From Spirochaetales bacterium (GTDB lineage Bacteria; Spirochaetota; Spirochaetia; DAHUYW01): 44,935 bases of DNA. Positions 15,198 to 22,876 of the stretch are shown here, piece after piece. The stretch spans positions 1 to 44,935 of the forward strand of contig DAHUYW010000035.1 in NCBI GenBank assembly GCA_027306915.1, written 5' to 3'. The position numbers and the translations under genes are program-made. Below the pieces are notes generated by a model. It was not told the origin of the DNA, searched no databases, and saw only the letters and a list, made by a program, of their open reading frames with translations. Position 1 is the stretch's first letter, and the number at the start of each line of letters is the position of its first letter.

Positions 15198-15536
15198 CTA
15201 CCTCTCGGCGGCATAGCGCGTGCACTCATACACCCCGCGCGCTACCTCGGCGAGTAGCTCCTCGCCGAGGGCGAGGAGCCGCGCCACCCGTTCGTCGGCA
15301 AGCTCGTAGCGGATAAAGCGCCCCTCGTGCTGGGCGGCAACCAGGCCGCAGTCGCGGAGGCAGCCGAGGTGGTTTGAGACGTTCGGCTGGGAGAGGCCGG
15401 TGGTCTGGACAACCTCACCGACCGTTCGTCCGCCCGCGCGAAGGGCCTGGAGGATGGAGAGGCGAGAGGGGTCGGAGAAGCCTCGAAAAAGCTTCGATTG
15501 GAGCTGGATGGTTTGGGGAATCGTCGCGGTCGGCAT
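15198..15536 (-). CDS. CmtR-like ArsR/SmtB metal sensor
   Basis: A 112-residue winged-helix repressor (FRGFSDPSRLSILQALRAGG, LSQPNVSNHLGCLRDCGLV, RFIRYELADERV). Cys-x3-Cys in the recognition helix (GCLRDCG) plus a single C-terminal Cys (YECTRY) reproduce the ligand pattern of mycobacterial CmtR, a Cd(II)/Pb(II) sensor. Of two in-frame ATGs, the second (15536) is preferred, because GGAGG lies between them and the first abuts the operator palindrome. It precedes the broken P1B-ATPase by 18 nt; repression would be relieved by Cd/Pb. The sensor is intact while its target pump is not. Confidence 0.88.
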   Translation of the reverse strand: MPTATIPQTIQLQSKLFRGFSDPSRLSILQALRAGGRTVGEVVQTTGLSQPNVSNHLGCLRDCGLVAAQHEGRFIRYELADERVARLLALGEELLAEVARGVYECTRYAAER

Positions 15537-15548
15537 TTTGCCCTCCAT

Positions 15549-15600
15549 TGATATAATTATATCACTAACTAATGATATCAGACAACGCCACGGCCGTCAA
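15549..15600 (-). promoter_or_regulatory. Promoter and palindromic operator of the CmtR-like operon
   Basis: Reading the minus strand: -35 TTGACG (15600-15595), 17-bp spacer, -10 TATCAT (15577-15572). A perfect 16-bp palindrome TGATATAATTATATCA (15564-15549) follows, across the start of transcription and directly before the GGAGG. A shorter palindrome TGATATCA (15580-15573) overlaps the -10 box. This arrangement suits two repressor dimers. Confidence 0.75.
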
Positions 15601-15740
15601 GGCAACAGCCCCGGCTCTGTTTGGGCCGCGTGACGTCGCGAAGGAAGGCAATGGTTCGGGCGGCCGTGGACGCGGCGGAATGAGCGTCGGTCCAATCGCC
15701 GCGACCGCCAGCTCGCGCTCGACGTGTCATCCCAAGGCGA

Positions 15741-15769
15741 TTGTGTGCGGGCGTAGGCGGTGCTATGAT
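15741..15769 (+). promoter_or_regulatory. Promoter of the Uma2-like gene, predicting a leaderless mRNA
   Basis: -35 TTGTGT (15741-15746), 17-bp spacer, extended -10 TGC-TATGAT (-10 box at 15764-15769). The ATG begins 7 nt after the -10 box, exactly where transcription should start, and there is no ribosome-binding site. Confidence 0.65.
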
Positions 15770-15775
15770 CTACCC

Positions 15776-16387
15776 ATGCCCACCCATGTCTCGGTAGACA
15801 GGCAAGTGGAACGCGAGCTGTGGACCGCGTCGGAGTTCCTCGGATGGCTGAAGCCCGGCCTTCATGCCGATCTGATCGACGGGGAGCGATTCATGCACTC
15901 ACCCGTTTCCCTCCGCCATGCTGATCTCTTGAATTTCGTGGACGGATTGCTCCGTAGCTGCATCGACCTTCGAGGCCTCGGGAAACTCTACCGGGAGGTA
16001 GTCGCGGTTCGCCTGAGCGCTCGCAACGTCTTCCTGCCTGACCTCGCCTTCTTCACCCGTGAGCAGCTGCCCCGGCTTGCCGCCACCTTCGCTCCCGAGG
16101 CGCCCGCCCTTGCGGTCGAGGCCCTCTCCGACTGGTCGGCGGAACGCGACGTCGGGCCGAAGTTTGCAGAGTACGAACGGGCAGGGGTTCTTGAGTACTG
16201 GGTGCTCGATCCGGCCACGCTGGCGCACCGCTTCTACCGCCGCGAGGGGGAGCTTCTCGTGGAGTTCGCCGCGGGAGAGGCGGTGATCCACTCGCTTGTG
16301 GTAGACGGCTTTTGGATGGAGCGCTCCTGGCTCGACCCCGAGCGCCTCCCCAAGATCGCCGAGGCGCTCGCGAAGGTTACCACATAG
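15776..16387 (+). CDS. Uma2-family (DUF820) PD-(D/E)XK nuclease-fold protein
   Basis: A 203-residue protein of the Uma2/DUF820 family, restriction-endonuclease-like folds of unproven role that are abundant in cyanobacteria and some other phyla. Landmarks are GWLKPGLHADLIDGERFMHS, then FLPDLAFFTREQLPRL, the acidic strand APALAVEALSDWSAERD, and KFAEYERAGVLEYWVLDPAT, the catalytic core with the E-x-L/W-V-x-D pattern. Length is normal. The start at 15776 is set by family length and by the promoter that ends 7 nt upstream. An open frame extends further upstream, but through promoter sequence. It stands alone, without an obvious partner gene. Confidence 0.85.
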   Translation: MPTHVSVDRQVERELWTASEFLGWLKPGLHADLIDGERFMHSPVSLRHADLLNFVDGLLRSCIDLRGLGKLYREVVAVRLSARNVFLPDLAFFTREQLPRLAATFAPEAPALAVEALSDWSAERDVGPKFAEYERAGVLEYWVLDPATLAHRFYRREGELLVEFAAGEAVIHSLVVDGFWMERSWLDPERLPKIAEALAKVTT

Positions 16388-16449
16388 GTTGACCTCGTCG
16401 GATAGCGCACCGGCGCTTGCTATCCAGAAACGACAACGCGGACCGCCGT

Positions 16450-18200
16450 ATGGCAACAGAAGGACCTTACGCAGCTTCGAAAGGCTCCCCGTTCACGCTC
16501 TCGCCCGGTCTGCTGCGATCCATGACGGATGCGGGCACCTTCAACAGGGGCAAAAGCTACTCGGACGGCGGTCGGGTCGGTCCAATCCAGGAACGCGAGG
16601 GAGCGATGACCGCAGCAGTACGGGGCACCCAATCCTACCTGGCGCGGCTTTCCGTCAAAGGGGGCAAGGTCGAATACTCCTGCACCTGCCCCGTCGGCGA
16701 AGAGGGCATCTTCTGCAAGCACTGCGTCGCGCTCGGATTGTCCTGGATCGGGGGCGGGACGGGCGGTACTCCCGAGACCAACGCCGCCGACGCGCCGGGC
16801 GGGCCAGTCACGACGTTGGGAGAGGTACGCAGCTATTTATTGGGCCAGGAGAAGCCCGTGCTCGTCGATCTGCTCATGGAGCGGGCGATGGAGGATGATC
16901 GTTTCGGGCAGCGGCTGCTCATCAAGGCCGCGATGCTTGAGGGGCCCGATCCCACCGCCTTTCGGGAGGCCATAGACGCCGTGGTTCGGACCGACGAGTT
17001 CGTGGACTACCGAGAGATGTACGACTATTCCCGCGGGATCGAGGGTGCGATTGCCGCGATAGGCAAGCTTCTTGACGAAGGGCACGCCGAGGCCGTCGTC
17101 AATCTTTCGGAACATGCCCTCAAGGCGATCGAGGGGGCGCTCGGTTCGATTGGCGACTCGGACGGATACATGGGTGGACTCCTATCCGAGCTTCAGGAGC
17201 TTCATCACAGCGCGTGCGTGATATGCAGGCCCGATTCAAGCGCCCTTGCGAAGAAGTATTCCTTGATGCTTCTGCTCGCTATGCGGATGTACTTGGAGAT
17301 GAGGGGCTGGCCACCTATGGGAAGCTTGCCGAGGCGACGTGGGCCGGGGTTCCGCAGCTCGGCCCGAACGACAAGGAGGATGAAGATCATTACGGGAGAC
17401 GCTTCAGGATCACCCACGTCATGGAGCATCTTGCGCGACAACGGGGCGGCATCGATGCGCTTGTCGCGGTCAAGAGCCGAGACCTCTCTGCCGCGCACGA
17501 CTATCTTGAAATCGCGGAGATCTTCCGGGAGGCCGGACAAAACGGGCGGGCGCTCGAGTGGGCCGAACGAGGGCTCCAGGCCTTCCCCGAGCGGACTGAT
17601 TCCCGACTTCGGGAGTTCGTCGCGGAGGAGTATCACCTCGTGGGCCGTCACGACGAGGCGATGGAGTTGATCTGGGTCGATTTCGTAGACGCGCCCTATC
17701 TTGAGAAGTTCCAGAAGCTGAAGGCCCACTCCGACCGCGTCGGTCAGTGGCCGCCGTGGCGGGAGCGGGCCTTTACACACCTGCGTTCGTTGATCGCCCC
17801 GAAAAAGGAAGCAGCCCGAAGGCAGCTCTCGGCATGGGAGGATCAAGGGGACGGCTCGCGGATCGTGAGAATCCTCTTGTGGGAGGCTGAACTGGAGTCC
17901 GCATGGCGGGAAGCGAGACAGAGCGACTGTTCCGAAGAGCTCTGGAAAGAGCTGGCTCAACAACGGGAACGAGAGCACCCTGAAGAGGCCCTCCCGATCT
18001 ACCAGCGCCAGATTCAACCCGCGCTGGACGGGAGGAATATCGACGCCTACCGGGAGGCTCTCCGCTGGTTGCACAAGGTGCGCGAACTTATGGTCCGAAT
18101 GGACAAAGGGTCCGAGTTTCCGGCATTCCTGGAGTCCGTTCGCTCAGGTAATCGCGCCAAGCGCAACTTCATGAAGCTCATCGAGAACGCGCGCTGGTAG
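16450..18200 (+). pseudogene. SWIM zinc-finger protein with TPR-like helices, frameshifted near 17.25 kb
   Basis: The N-terminal part has the SWIM motif CTCPVGEEGIFCKHCVALGL (CxCxnCxH type), expected to bind Zn and nucleic acid or protein. It is followed by all-helical repeats. The frame from 16450 is coherent to about CVICRPDSSALAKK (17260). The coherent text then resumes in another frame as EEVFLDASARYADVLGDEG, with ALVAVKSRDLSAAHDYLEIA, FVAEEYHLVGRHDEAMEL and WPPWRERAF, ending at TAG 18200. Related proteins have roughly ten more residues at the junction, so a small deletion with frame change is likely. Translation as read gives a 407-residue product with a nonsense tail (stop at 17670). 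A separate ATG at 17214 could express the second part alone. Confidence 0.7.
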
Positions 18201-18278
18201 GACCGGCGACGGCTTCGCTTCAATCCGCCGCACGACAGAGTGCAGCCGAGGGAGTGTGATCCGTGCGATGAGGGGGCT

Positions 18279-19079
18279 ATGGAACTACCCGGGAACGTAC
18301 CTACCGGGGCTCCGGTAAGCGGGCTGGTCATCGACCTCGGCGGCACCGTCGAGGTGGACGGGGTGCCGCTTCCGGGCGCCCTTGAGGCGATACGGCTTCT
18401 TCGCCGGCAACGGAATAGGCTGCTTTTTCTCTCGAACTCGACGACCGAACCGCGCACTCCATTGCTCGAGCGGCTTCGTTCGCGGGGACTGGACCTCGCG
18501 GCCGACGAGCTGCTCACCCCGCCGACGGCCGCCGCGCGACTCCTCGCCTCGCGGGGGAGCCCTGCTTGCCTTTTCGTCGTGCGCGAGGAGATCCGGGGTG
18601 AGTTTGCGGGGATCCCCGAAGCGGAGGATCGACCCGAATATGTCGTGATCGGCGACATCGGTGAGCGGTGGGACTACGCCCTGATGAGTCGAATCTTTCA
18701 TCTCGTGATGGGGGGCGCGAAGCTCCTTGCTCTCCACAAGGGGCGCTACTGGGAGACGCGGGAGGGGCTCGCGCTCGACATTGGAGCCTTCATAGTCGGG
18801 ATCGAGTACGCGACCGGCATCCGCGCGGAGGTCGTCGGGAAGCCTTCTTCCGCCTACTTCGAGCAGGCGATCGCCGCGCTTGGTCTCCCGATCGAAGAGC
18901 TCCTCATCGTCGGGGATGACCTCGACTCAGATATCGGCGGGGCGCACGCGGTAGGTCTCCGCGGGGTTCTCGTCCGAACGGGGAAATACCGCGAAGCCTA
19001 CGCGCGCCGTTCCTCGATCAGGCCTTGGCGTGTCATCGACTCCATCGTCGATCTGCCGCGCCTACTCGGTGTTGGCTGA
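18279..19079 (+). CDS. HAD-superfamily (class IIA, LHPP/NagD-like) phosphatase
   Basis: A 266-residue HAD hydrolase. Motif I reads VIDLGGTVEVDG: the nucleophile Asp is present, but the second Asp of the usual DxD is Gly, as in the LHPP-type subfamily where this position is not Asp. Motif II is LLFLSNSTTE, the cap contains GKPSSAYFEQAIAALG (Lys motif), and motif III-IV is IVGDDLDSDIGGAHAVGLRG. GAGGGGG a few nt upstream supports the ATG at 18279. The substrate may be a phosphoamino acid or small sugar phosphate; not determinable. It is convergent with the thioredoxin-like gene. Confidence 0.85.
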   Translation: MELPGNVPTGAPVSGLVIDLGGTVEVDGVPLPGALEAIRLLRRQRNRLLFLSNSTTEPRTPLLERLRSRGLDLAADELLTPPTAAARLLASRGSPACLFVVREEIRGEFAGIPEAEDRPEYVVIGDIGERWDYALMSRIFHLVMGGAKLLALHKGRYWETREGLALDIGAFIVGIEYATGIRAEVVGKPSSAYFEQAIAALGLPIEELLIVGDDLDSDIGGAHAVGLRGVLVRTGKYREAYARRSSIRPWRVIDSIVDLPRLLGVG

Positions 19080-19102
19080 TTCGCGCCGCAGCTTCCCCAG
19101 AA

Positions 19103-19128
19103 GGGCCGAAGCGCGAAAGCCTCGGCCC
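19103..19128. terminator. Hairpin between convergent HAD and thioredoxin-like genes
   Basis: GGGCCGA (19103-19109) and TCGGCCC (19122-19128) form a perfect 7-bp inverted repeat in the ~100-nt convergent gap. There is no U-tract; possibly a bidirectional transcript end. Confidence 0.35.
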
Positions 19129-19178
19129 AGTCCGCCGTCGCGCCGGGCTGCGCGCAAACGGCCCCGTCGCGGGCGACC

Positions 19179-19790
19179 CTACGCCCGGACGTCGACGGGC
19201 AAGAGGATCTCTTTCAGCTCTCGCACTGTCTCGTTCCACATCCCGCCCCGATACCACGCCACCATCTCGTCCAGGAGTCCGTCGTAGATGGAGCGCCGCC
19301 TTTTCTTGTCCTCAGGGTCCGAGGATTTCCCGAGCGCTTCGAGCTCCGGGTGGCCGGCCTTCCACGCCTCGATCCGGGCATTTGCCGCCTTTGGACGCTC
19401 GACCCAGCGCCCGAGCTCGCGAAAGGAGGCGTCGAAGAGCGAGACCGTGGGAATGCGGTCGATCCCTTCGGCCTCGTAGGCCGCATGCAGGCCCGGGTGC
19501 TCGCTGCGGACGAAGATGCGAAGCTCTACCCCCGGAAGCTCCGCGGCAAGCCGCGCGATCAGCGGGAGGTTTGCGGCAGAATCGCCGCACCAGGGCTCGG
19601 TCATCGCCGAGATGAAGATCGTCCCGCCGTGGCGGGCGATCGCCTGCTCGAGGTCGCGACGGTCCTCCGGGGCAAGCTGTGCTTCGCCGTAGAGGGTTTT
19701 CGCCAGATCTTGATTGGAGGTCATTCGGGAGAGGTAGCTCTCCCAGAGAAGTCCCTTCGCGTAACTGTCCTTCGTCAGAAGAAGATTCAC
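19179..19790 (-). CDS. Thioredoxin-family protein (Thioredoxin_9 type)
   Basis: A 204-residue cytosolic thioredoxin-fold protein. The active-site region reads FISAMTEPWCGDSAANLPL: a single Cys in WCGD, so not a dithiol CxxC oxidoreductase. GIDRIPTVSLFD carries the cis-Pro. The C-terminal ~60 residues are a helical extension (RRSIYDGLLDEMVAWYRGG). The start GTG 19790 is favoured; an ATG 13 nt upstream in another frame lies next to AGGAG and reads ATG-ACA-AAA-AAG-TGA. One more A in that A-run would join it to this frame (MTKKVNLLL), so a homopolymer miscount is possible. Function is probably thiol handling or bacillithiol/thiol-type reduction, not assignable further. Confidence 0.8.
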   Translation of the reverse strand: MNLLLTKDSYAKGLLWESYLSRMTSNQDLAKTLYGEAQLAPEDRRDLEQAIARHGGTIFISAMTEPWCGDSAANLPLIARLAAELPGVELRIFVRSEHPGLHAAYEAEGIDRIPTVSLFDASFRELGRWVERPKAANARIEAWKAGHPELEALGKSSDPEDKKRRRSIYDGLLDEMVAWYRGGMWNETVRELKEILLPVDVRA

Positions 19791-19979
19791 TTTTTTGTCA
19801 TGCTCCTTTCGACAGGTGTAGGGGAACCGGAGTCCCTGCCTCGGATAGGATAGCAGCAAAGAGGGTTGCGCGGCAAATGCCGTGGGTGCGAGGGCACGTG
19901 GGTGCGCGCCACTACCAGGCTGCCGCCACTTCGCAGCGAGGGAGAACGGGGTGCTGCGGGCGGCTGCAGCGCGGCGGCC

Positions 19980-20008
19980 TTGCGCAAGCCGCGGTGAGCG
20001 TGTACCGT
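19980..20008 (+). promoter_or_regulatory. Promoter of the pyrF-pyrE fusion gene, near-leaderless
   Basis: -35 TTGCGC (19980-19985), 17-bp spacer, -10 TACCGT (20003-20008); nine nt then separate it from the ATG at 20018. No ribosome-binding site is seen. Weak consensus, but the exact spacing repeats that of three other genes here. Confidence 0.45.
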
Positions 20009-20017
20009 CTCCCCACG

Positions 20018-21514
20018 ATGGATTTCTTCGAGCGCCTGACCGCCGCCTGTAAGGCTAAGGATACCCTCCTATGCGTGGGCCTCGACCCGCGACTCGATCC
20101 CGCGGCACCGGCGGCAAGCCTGCTGGAGGCCAACCGGCGCCTCATCGGCGAGACCGCCGAATACGCGGCGTGCTTCAAACCGAATATCGCTTTCTTCGAG
20201 GCGGCAGGTCCCAAGGGGCTTGAGGCGCTCGAGCGGACTCTCGAGCTCATCCCCGCTGACACGCCGGTGCTTATCGACGCGAAGCGGGGCGACATCGGCT
20301 CGACCGCGGAGGCCTACGCGGCGGCCCTTTTCGGGCGCTACCGGGCGGGCGCGGTCACCCTGAGCCCCTACCTGGGGCGCTCCTCGGTCGAGCCCTTTCT
20401 CGCCTATCGCGACCGGGGACTGTTTCTGCTCTCTCGAACCTCCAACCCCGGAGCCGACTGCATCCAGAAGCTTACGGTTCGCGATTCCGCCGGACGGGAC
20501 GAGCCGCTCTACCTTCACCTTGCGCGCGAGTGCGCGAGCTGGGGACCGCAAGTGGCGCTCGTCGTCGCGGGAAACGATCCTGAGGCGCTCGCCGCCGTCC
20601 GCTCCGCGCTGCCTGAGGTGTGGATCCTTGCCCCCGGCATCGGCGCACAGGGGGGCACGGCCGAAGAGGCGGTCGAGGCAGGGGTGCGGGCGGACGGCTT
20701 GGGGCTCCTGCCGGTCGTGGTGCGGGCGATCGCCGACGATCCGCATCCAGCCCGCCGTGCTGCAGCCTACCGCGACGCGATAAACCAGGCGCGCGAGCGG
20801 CTGGCGGCTTCCCGCGGAGGGCTTTCCCGCCGCGGAATCCCCCCCGCAAGCGCTGGCGCCGATCTCGGCGTGCGCCCGGCCTCCGCGGCCGGACGGAGGG
20901 ATGAGACGCCCGGTGCAGACCGCCAGGAAATCCTCAAGGGGCTCATCGACTCGGGATGCTTCCGGCTCGGCGAGTTCGTGCTGAAATCGGGCATCACCTC
21001 CCCCTTCTACGTAGACCTGCGGCGAGCCTCCTCGGATCCGATCCTCCTACGGAAGATCGCTCGGGCCTATGCAGAGCTTCTTCGCTCGATCCGCTGCGAC
21101 CGGATCGCCGGGATCCCGGTTGCCGCCCTGCCCCTCGCGACGGCGGTGTCGCTTGAGACAGGGATCCCGCTCATCTATCCGCGCATTACCGCGAAGGGGC
21201 ACGGCACGGGCAATCCGGTCGAGGGGATCTACCGTCCGGGAGAGAGGGTCGTCCTCCTGGATGATCTCATCACCACGGGCCAGAGCAAGATAGAAGCGTC
21301 GGCGGTCCTTACAGGGGCTGGGCTAATTGTCACCGATCTCGTGGTCCTTCTCGAGCGCGGTGCAGGAGGGGGCAAAGAGCTCGCAGAGGCGGGGATCACG
21401 CTCCACGCCTACGCGCAGATATCCGAGCTCTTTACGCGATGCCGGGAGCTTGGGCTCGTTGATGCGGCGAAAGAGCGAGAGCTTGTGGAGTTCGTGGGAC
21501 GCTCGCAAGGCTGA
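20018..21514 (+). CDS. pyrF-pyrE: Bifunctional orotidine-5'-phosphate decarboxylase / orotate phosphoribosyltransferase
   Basis: A 498-residue cytosolic enzyme for the last two steps of UMP synthesis. The N-terminal half is a family-2 OMP decarboxylase: LLCVGLDPRLDP, NIAFFEAAGPKG, and catalytic DAKRGDIGSTAEAYA. A ~45-residue Ala/Arg/Gly linker (around residues 260-305) follows. The C-terminal half is PyrE: GEFVLKSGITSPFYVDLRRA, IAGIPVAALPLATAVSLETG, and PRPP motif VVLLDDLITTGQSK. The order F-E is the reverse of the animal UMP synthase. The start is at MDFFERLTAACKAKD, in line with other PyrF proteins; the frame is open further upstream but without homology. Linking both activities channels OMP, which is otherwise labile. 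It ends convergently with the Rrf2 gene. Confidence 0.95.
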   Translation: MDFFERLTAACKAKDTLLCVGLDPRLDPAAPAASLLEANRRLIGETAEYAACFKPNIAFFEAAGPKGLEALERTLELIPADTPVLIDAKRGDIGSTAEAYAAALFGRYRAGAVTLSPYLGRSSVEPFLAYRDRGLFLLSRTSNPGADCIQKLTVRDSAGRDEPLYLHLARECASWGPQVALVVAGNDPEALAAVRSALPEVWILAPGIGAQGGTAEEAVEAGVRADGLGLLPVVVRAIADDPHPARRAAAYRDAINQARERLAASRGGLSRRGIPPASAGADLGVRPASAAGRRDETPGADRQEILKGLIDSGCFRLGEFVLKSGITSPFYVDLRRASSDPILLRKIARAYAELLRSIRCDRIAGIPVAALPLATAVSLETGIPLIYPRITAKGHGTGNPVEGIYRPGERVVLLDDLITTGQSKIEASAVLTGAGLIVTDLVVLLERGAGGGKELAEAGITLHAYAQISELFTRCRELGLVDAAKERELVEFVGRSQG

Positions 21515-21533
21515 CGAAGGAAATCGCGGCAAA

Positions 21534-21563
21534 CCGGCGCCCAACCGAGAGGTCAGGCGCCGG
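21534..21563. terminator. Hairpin between convergent pyrFE and rrf2 genes
   Basis: CCGGCGCC (21534-21541) and GGCGCCGG (21556-21563) make a perfect 8-bp stem with a 14-nt loop in the convergent gap. A further GGCGCCGG follows at about 21572. No T-run. Confidence 0.4.
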
Positions 21564-21583
21564 AAGGGCGCGGCGCCGGTGGA

Positions 21584-22021
21584 TCACACCGGGAGCGGTG
21601 CGCCCTTCTTCATGTCCTCAAGAATCTTCTGAATCGATATCTGGGCGAAATAGCCCTTGATGACTTCTGCGGCATCGACCCACATCGAGTGGGCAAGGCA
21701 GCGTGACTCCCGCGAGCAGACGAAGTCGGGCTCCTCATCGGTCGTGCACGGAGAGAGGCTTATCTCCTCGCCTACTGCATCGAAAATGTCTTTGACGGAG
21801 ATGTCGGCGGGGGCGCGATTCAGCATGAATCCTCCTCCCGGACCTCGAGTCGACTTGATGATGTTCGCTTTGCGAAGGCGGAAGAAGATCTGCTCGAGAA
21901 ACTCCGGGGAGATCTCCTCGGCATCCGCAAGCTGACGAATCGATACTGGTTTGGCCTGATCCGAGGTTGTCAGCTTCAGCACCGCCCGCACTGCATACCG
22001 CCCTTTCGTTGTGACTCTCAT
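21584..22021 (-). CDS. Rrf2-family regulator, IscR-like
   Basis: A 145-residue winged-helix regulator (MRVTTKGRYAVRAVLKL, VSIRQLADAEEISPEFLEQI, RGPGGGFMLNRAPADISVKD). Three Cys near residues 93-109 (LSPCTT, FVCSRESRC) followed by His at Cys+3 (CLAH) match the [2Fe-2S] ligand set of IscR, although the first spacing is nine rather than five residues. This suggests a sensor of Fe-S status, iron or oxidative stress. The start at 22021 is set by GAGG 7 nt upstream. No isc/suf genes adjoin it, so it may act in trans. Confidence 0.9.
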   Translation of the reverse strand: MRVTTKGRYAVRAVLKLTTSDQAKPVSIRQLADAEEISPEFLEQIFFRLRKANIIKSTRGPGGGFMLNRAPADISVKDIFDAVGEEISLSPCTTDEEPDFVCSRESRCLAHSMWVDAAEVIKGYFAQISIQKILEDMKKGAPLPV

Positions 22022-22299
22022 GATTTCACCTCTGCAGGTGCGGCCCATCCCCGCACCCGATAGTTAGTATACCTATTTGGTCAACATTCTGAAAAAGCTC
22101 TGTTTGTCTGCCGACTTTTTCACTTAACTTGTGGAGATTCACAGTCCGCCGCGTGGAAACTGACGTAGATGGGCTGTATATATCTATGTTAGTACACTAT
22201 TCACAAATTGACAAGCGAAATTCTCAGTTTTCCGGCGAGCATGGGCGGCTGTACAGACAACCGCCTGCGGCGGACGTCGTTTGCAGGGGGCAGGAAGGA
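22022..22299. promoter_or_regulatory. AT-rich spacer with rrf2 promoter
   Basis: On the minus strand TTTCAG (22094-22089), 17 bp, TATACT (22071-22066) is a reasonable promoter for the Rrf2 gene. Around it, ATAG-GTATAC-TAACTAT is a loose dyad that could be an Rrf2-type autoregulatory site. A second possible minus-strand promoter lies upstream (TTGTCA at about 22213, 17 bp, TAACAT). No gene is seen here. Confidence 0.45.
22261..22273 (-). terminator. Small GC hairpin downstream of efp
   Basis: CCGCC-TGC-GGCGG, 27 nt after the efp stop (minus direction), followed by TTGTCTGT. A short stem with a weak U-tract. Confidence 0.3.
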
Positions 22300-22863
22300 T
22301 CACACGTTGACCCGCTCGACGTACTCCTTGGTCTCGGTGTTGATCATGATCTTTTCGCCCTGCTTGATGAAGATAGGCACTCGAACAGCGAGCCCCGTTT
22401 CCAGGGTGACGGTCTTGGTTGCGCCGGTCACCGTATCGCCCTTTATCGCATCCTCGGCCTGGGTGACGGTGAAGACCATCTTGTAGGGTATCTTGATGTC
22501 GAGCGGCTGGGTTTCCCACATGACGACCTTGAAGCTTTCGCCCTCGCGCATGAAGTATTGCTTGTCCTCGAAACCGGTCAGCGGTATCTCGAACTGCTCG
22601 TAGGTGTCGACGTACATGAAGTGATAGCTCTCTGCGTCGGTGTAGAGGTATTGAACCTCCTTCTCCTCGACGGCGATCTCTTCGGCGTTGTCCTGGGTCT
22701 TCATCGTCTCGCGAAGGACCTGACCGGTCTTGAGGTTCTTCAGCTTCAGACGGACGAACGCCGAGCCTTTGCCCGGGTTCACGAACTCCCGCTCGGAGAC
22801 CAGGTACGGGTCGCCCTTGAACAGGAGGAACATCCCTTTATCTATGCTTCCTGCTTTGATCAT
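22300..22863 (-). CDS. efp: Translation elongation factor P
   Basis: 187 residues, the normal length. It binds ribosomes stalled at proline runs and promotes peptide-bond formation. Domain I carries the modification loop FVNPGKGSAFVRLKLKNLKT with the target at Lys32. Domains II and III follow (FEIPLTGFEDKQYFMREGES; MVFTVTQAEDAIKGDTVTG; VRVPIFIKQGEKIMINTET). It lies 13 nt downstream of epmA on the same strand, consistent with EpmA beta-lysylating Lys32. The lysine aminomutase EpmB is not in the window. Confidence 0.97.
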   Translation of the reverse strand: MIKAGSIDKGMFLLFKGDPYLVSEREFVNPGKGSAFVRLKLKNLKTGQVLRETMKTQDNAEEIAVEEKEVQYLYTDAESYHFMYVDTYEQFEIPLTGFEDKQYFMREGESFKVVMWETQPLDIKIPYKMVFTVTQAEDAIKGDTVTGATKTVTLETGLAVRVPIFIKQGEKIMINTETKEYVERVNV

Positions 22864-22876
22864 TCCAAATCCTTTG

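Noticed and set aside
19679..20017. In-frame 113-codon extension of the PyrF-PyrE protein
   Set aside because: It crosses the divergent thioredoxin-like start and the promoter, and has no similarity to PyrF.
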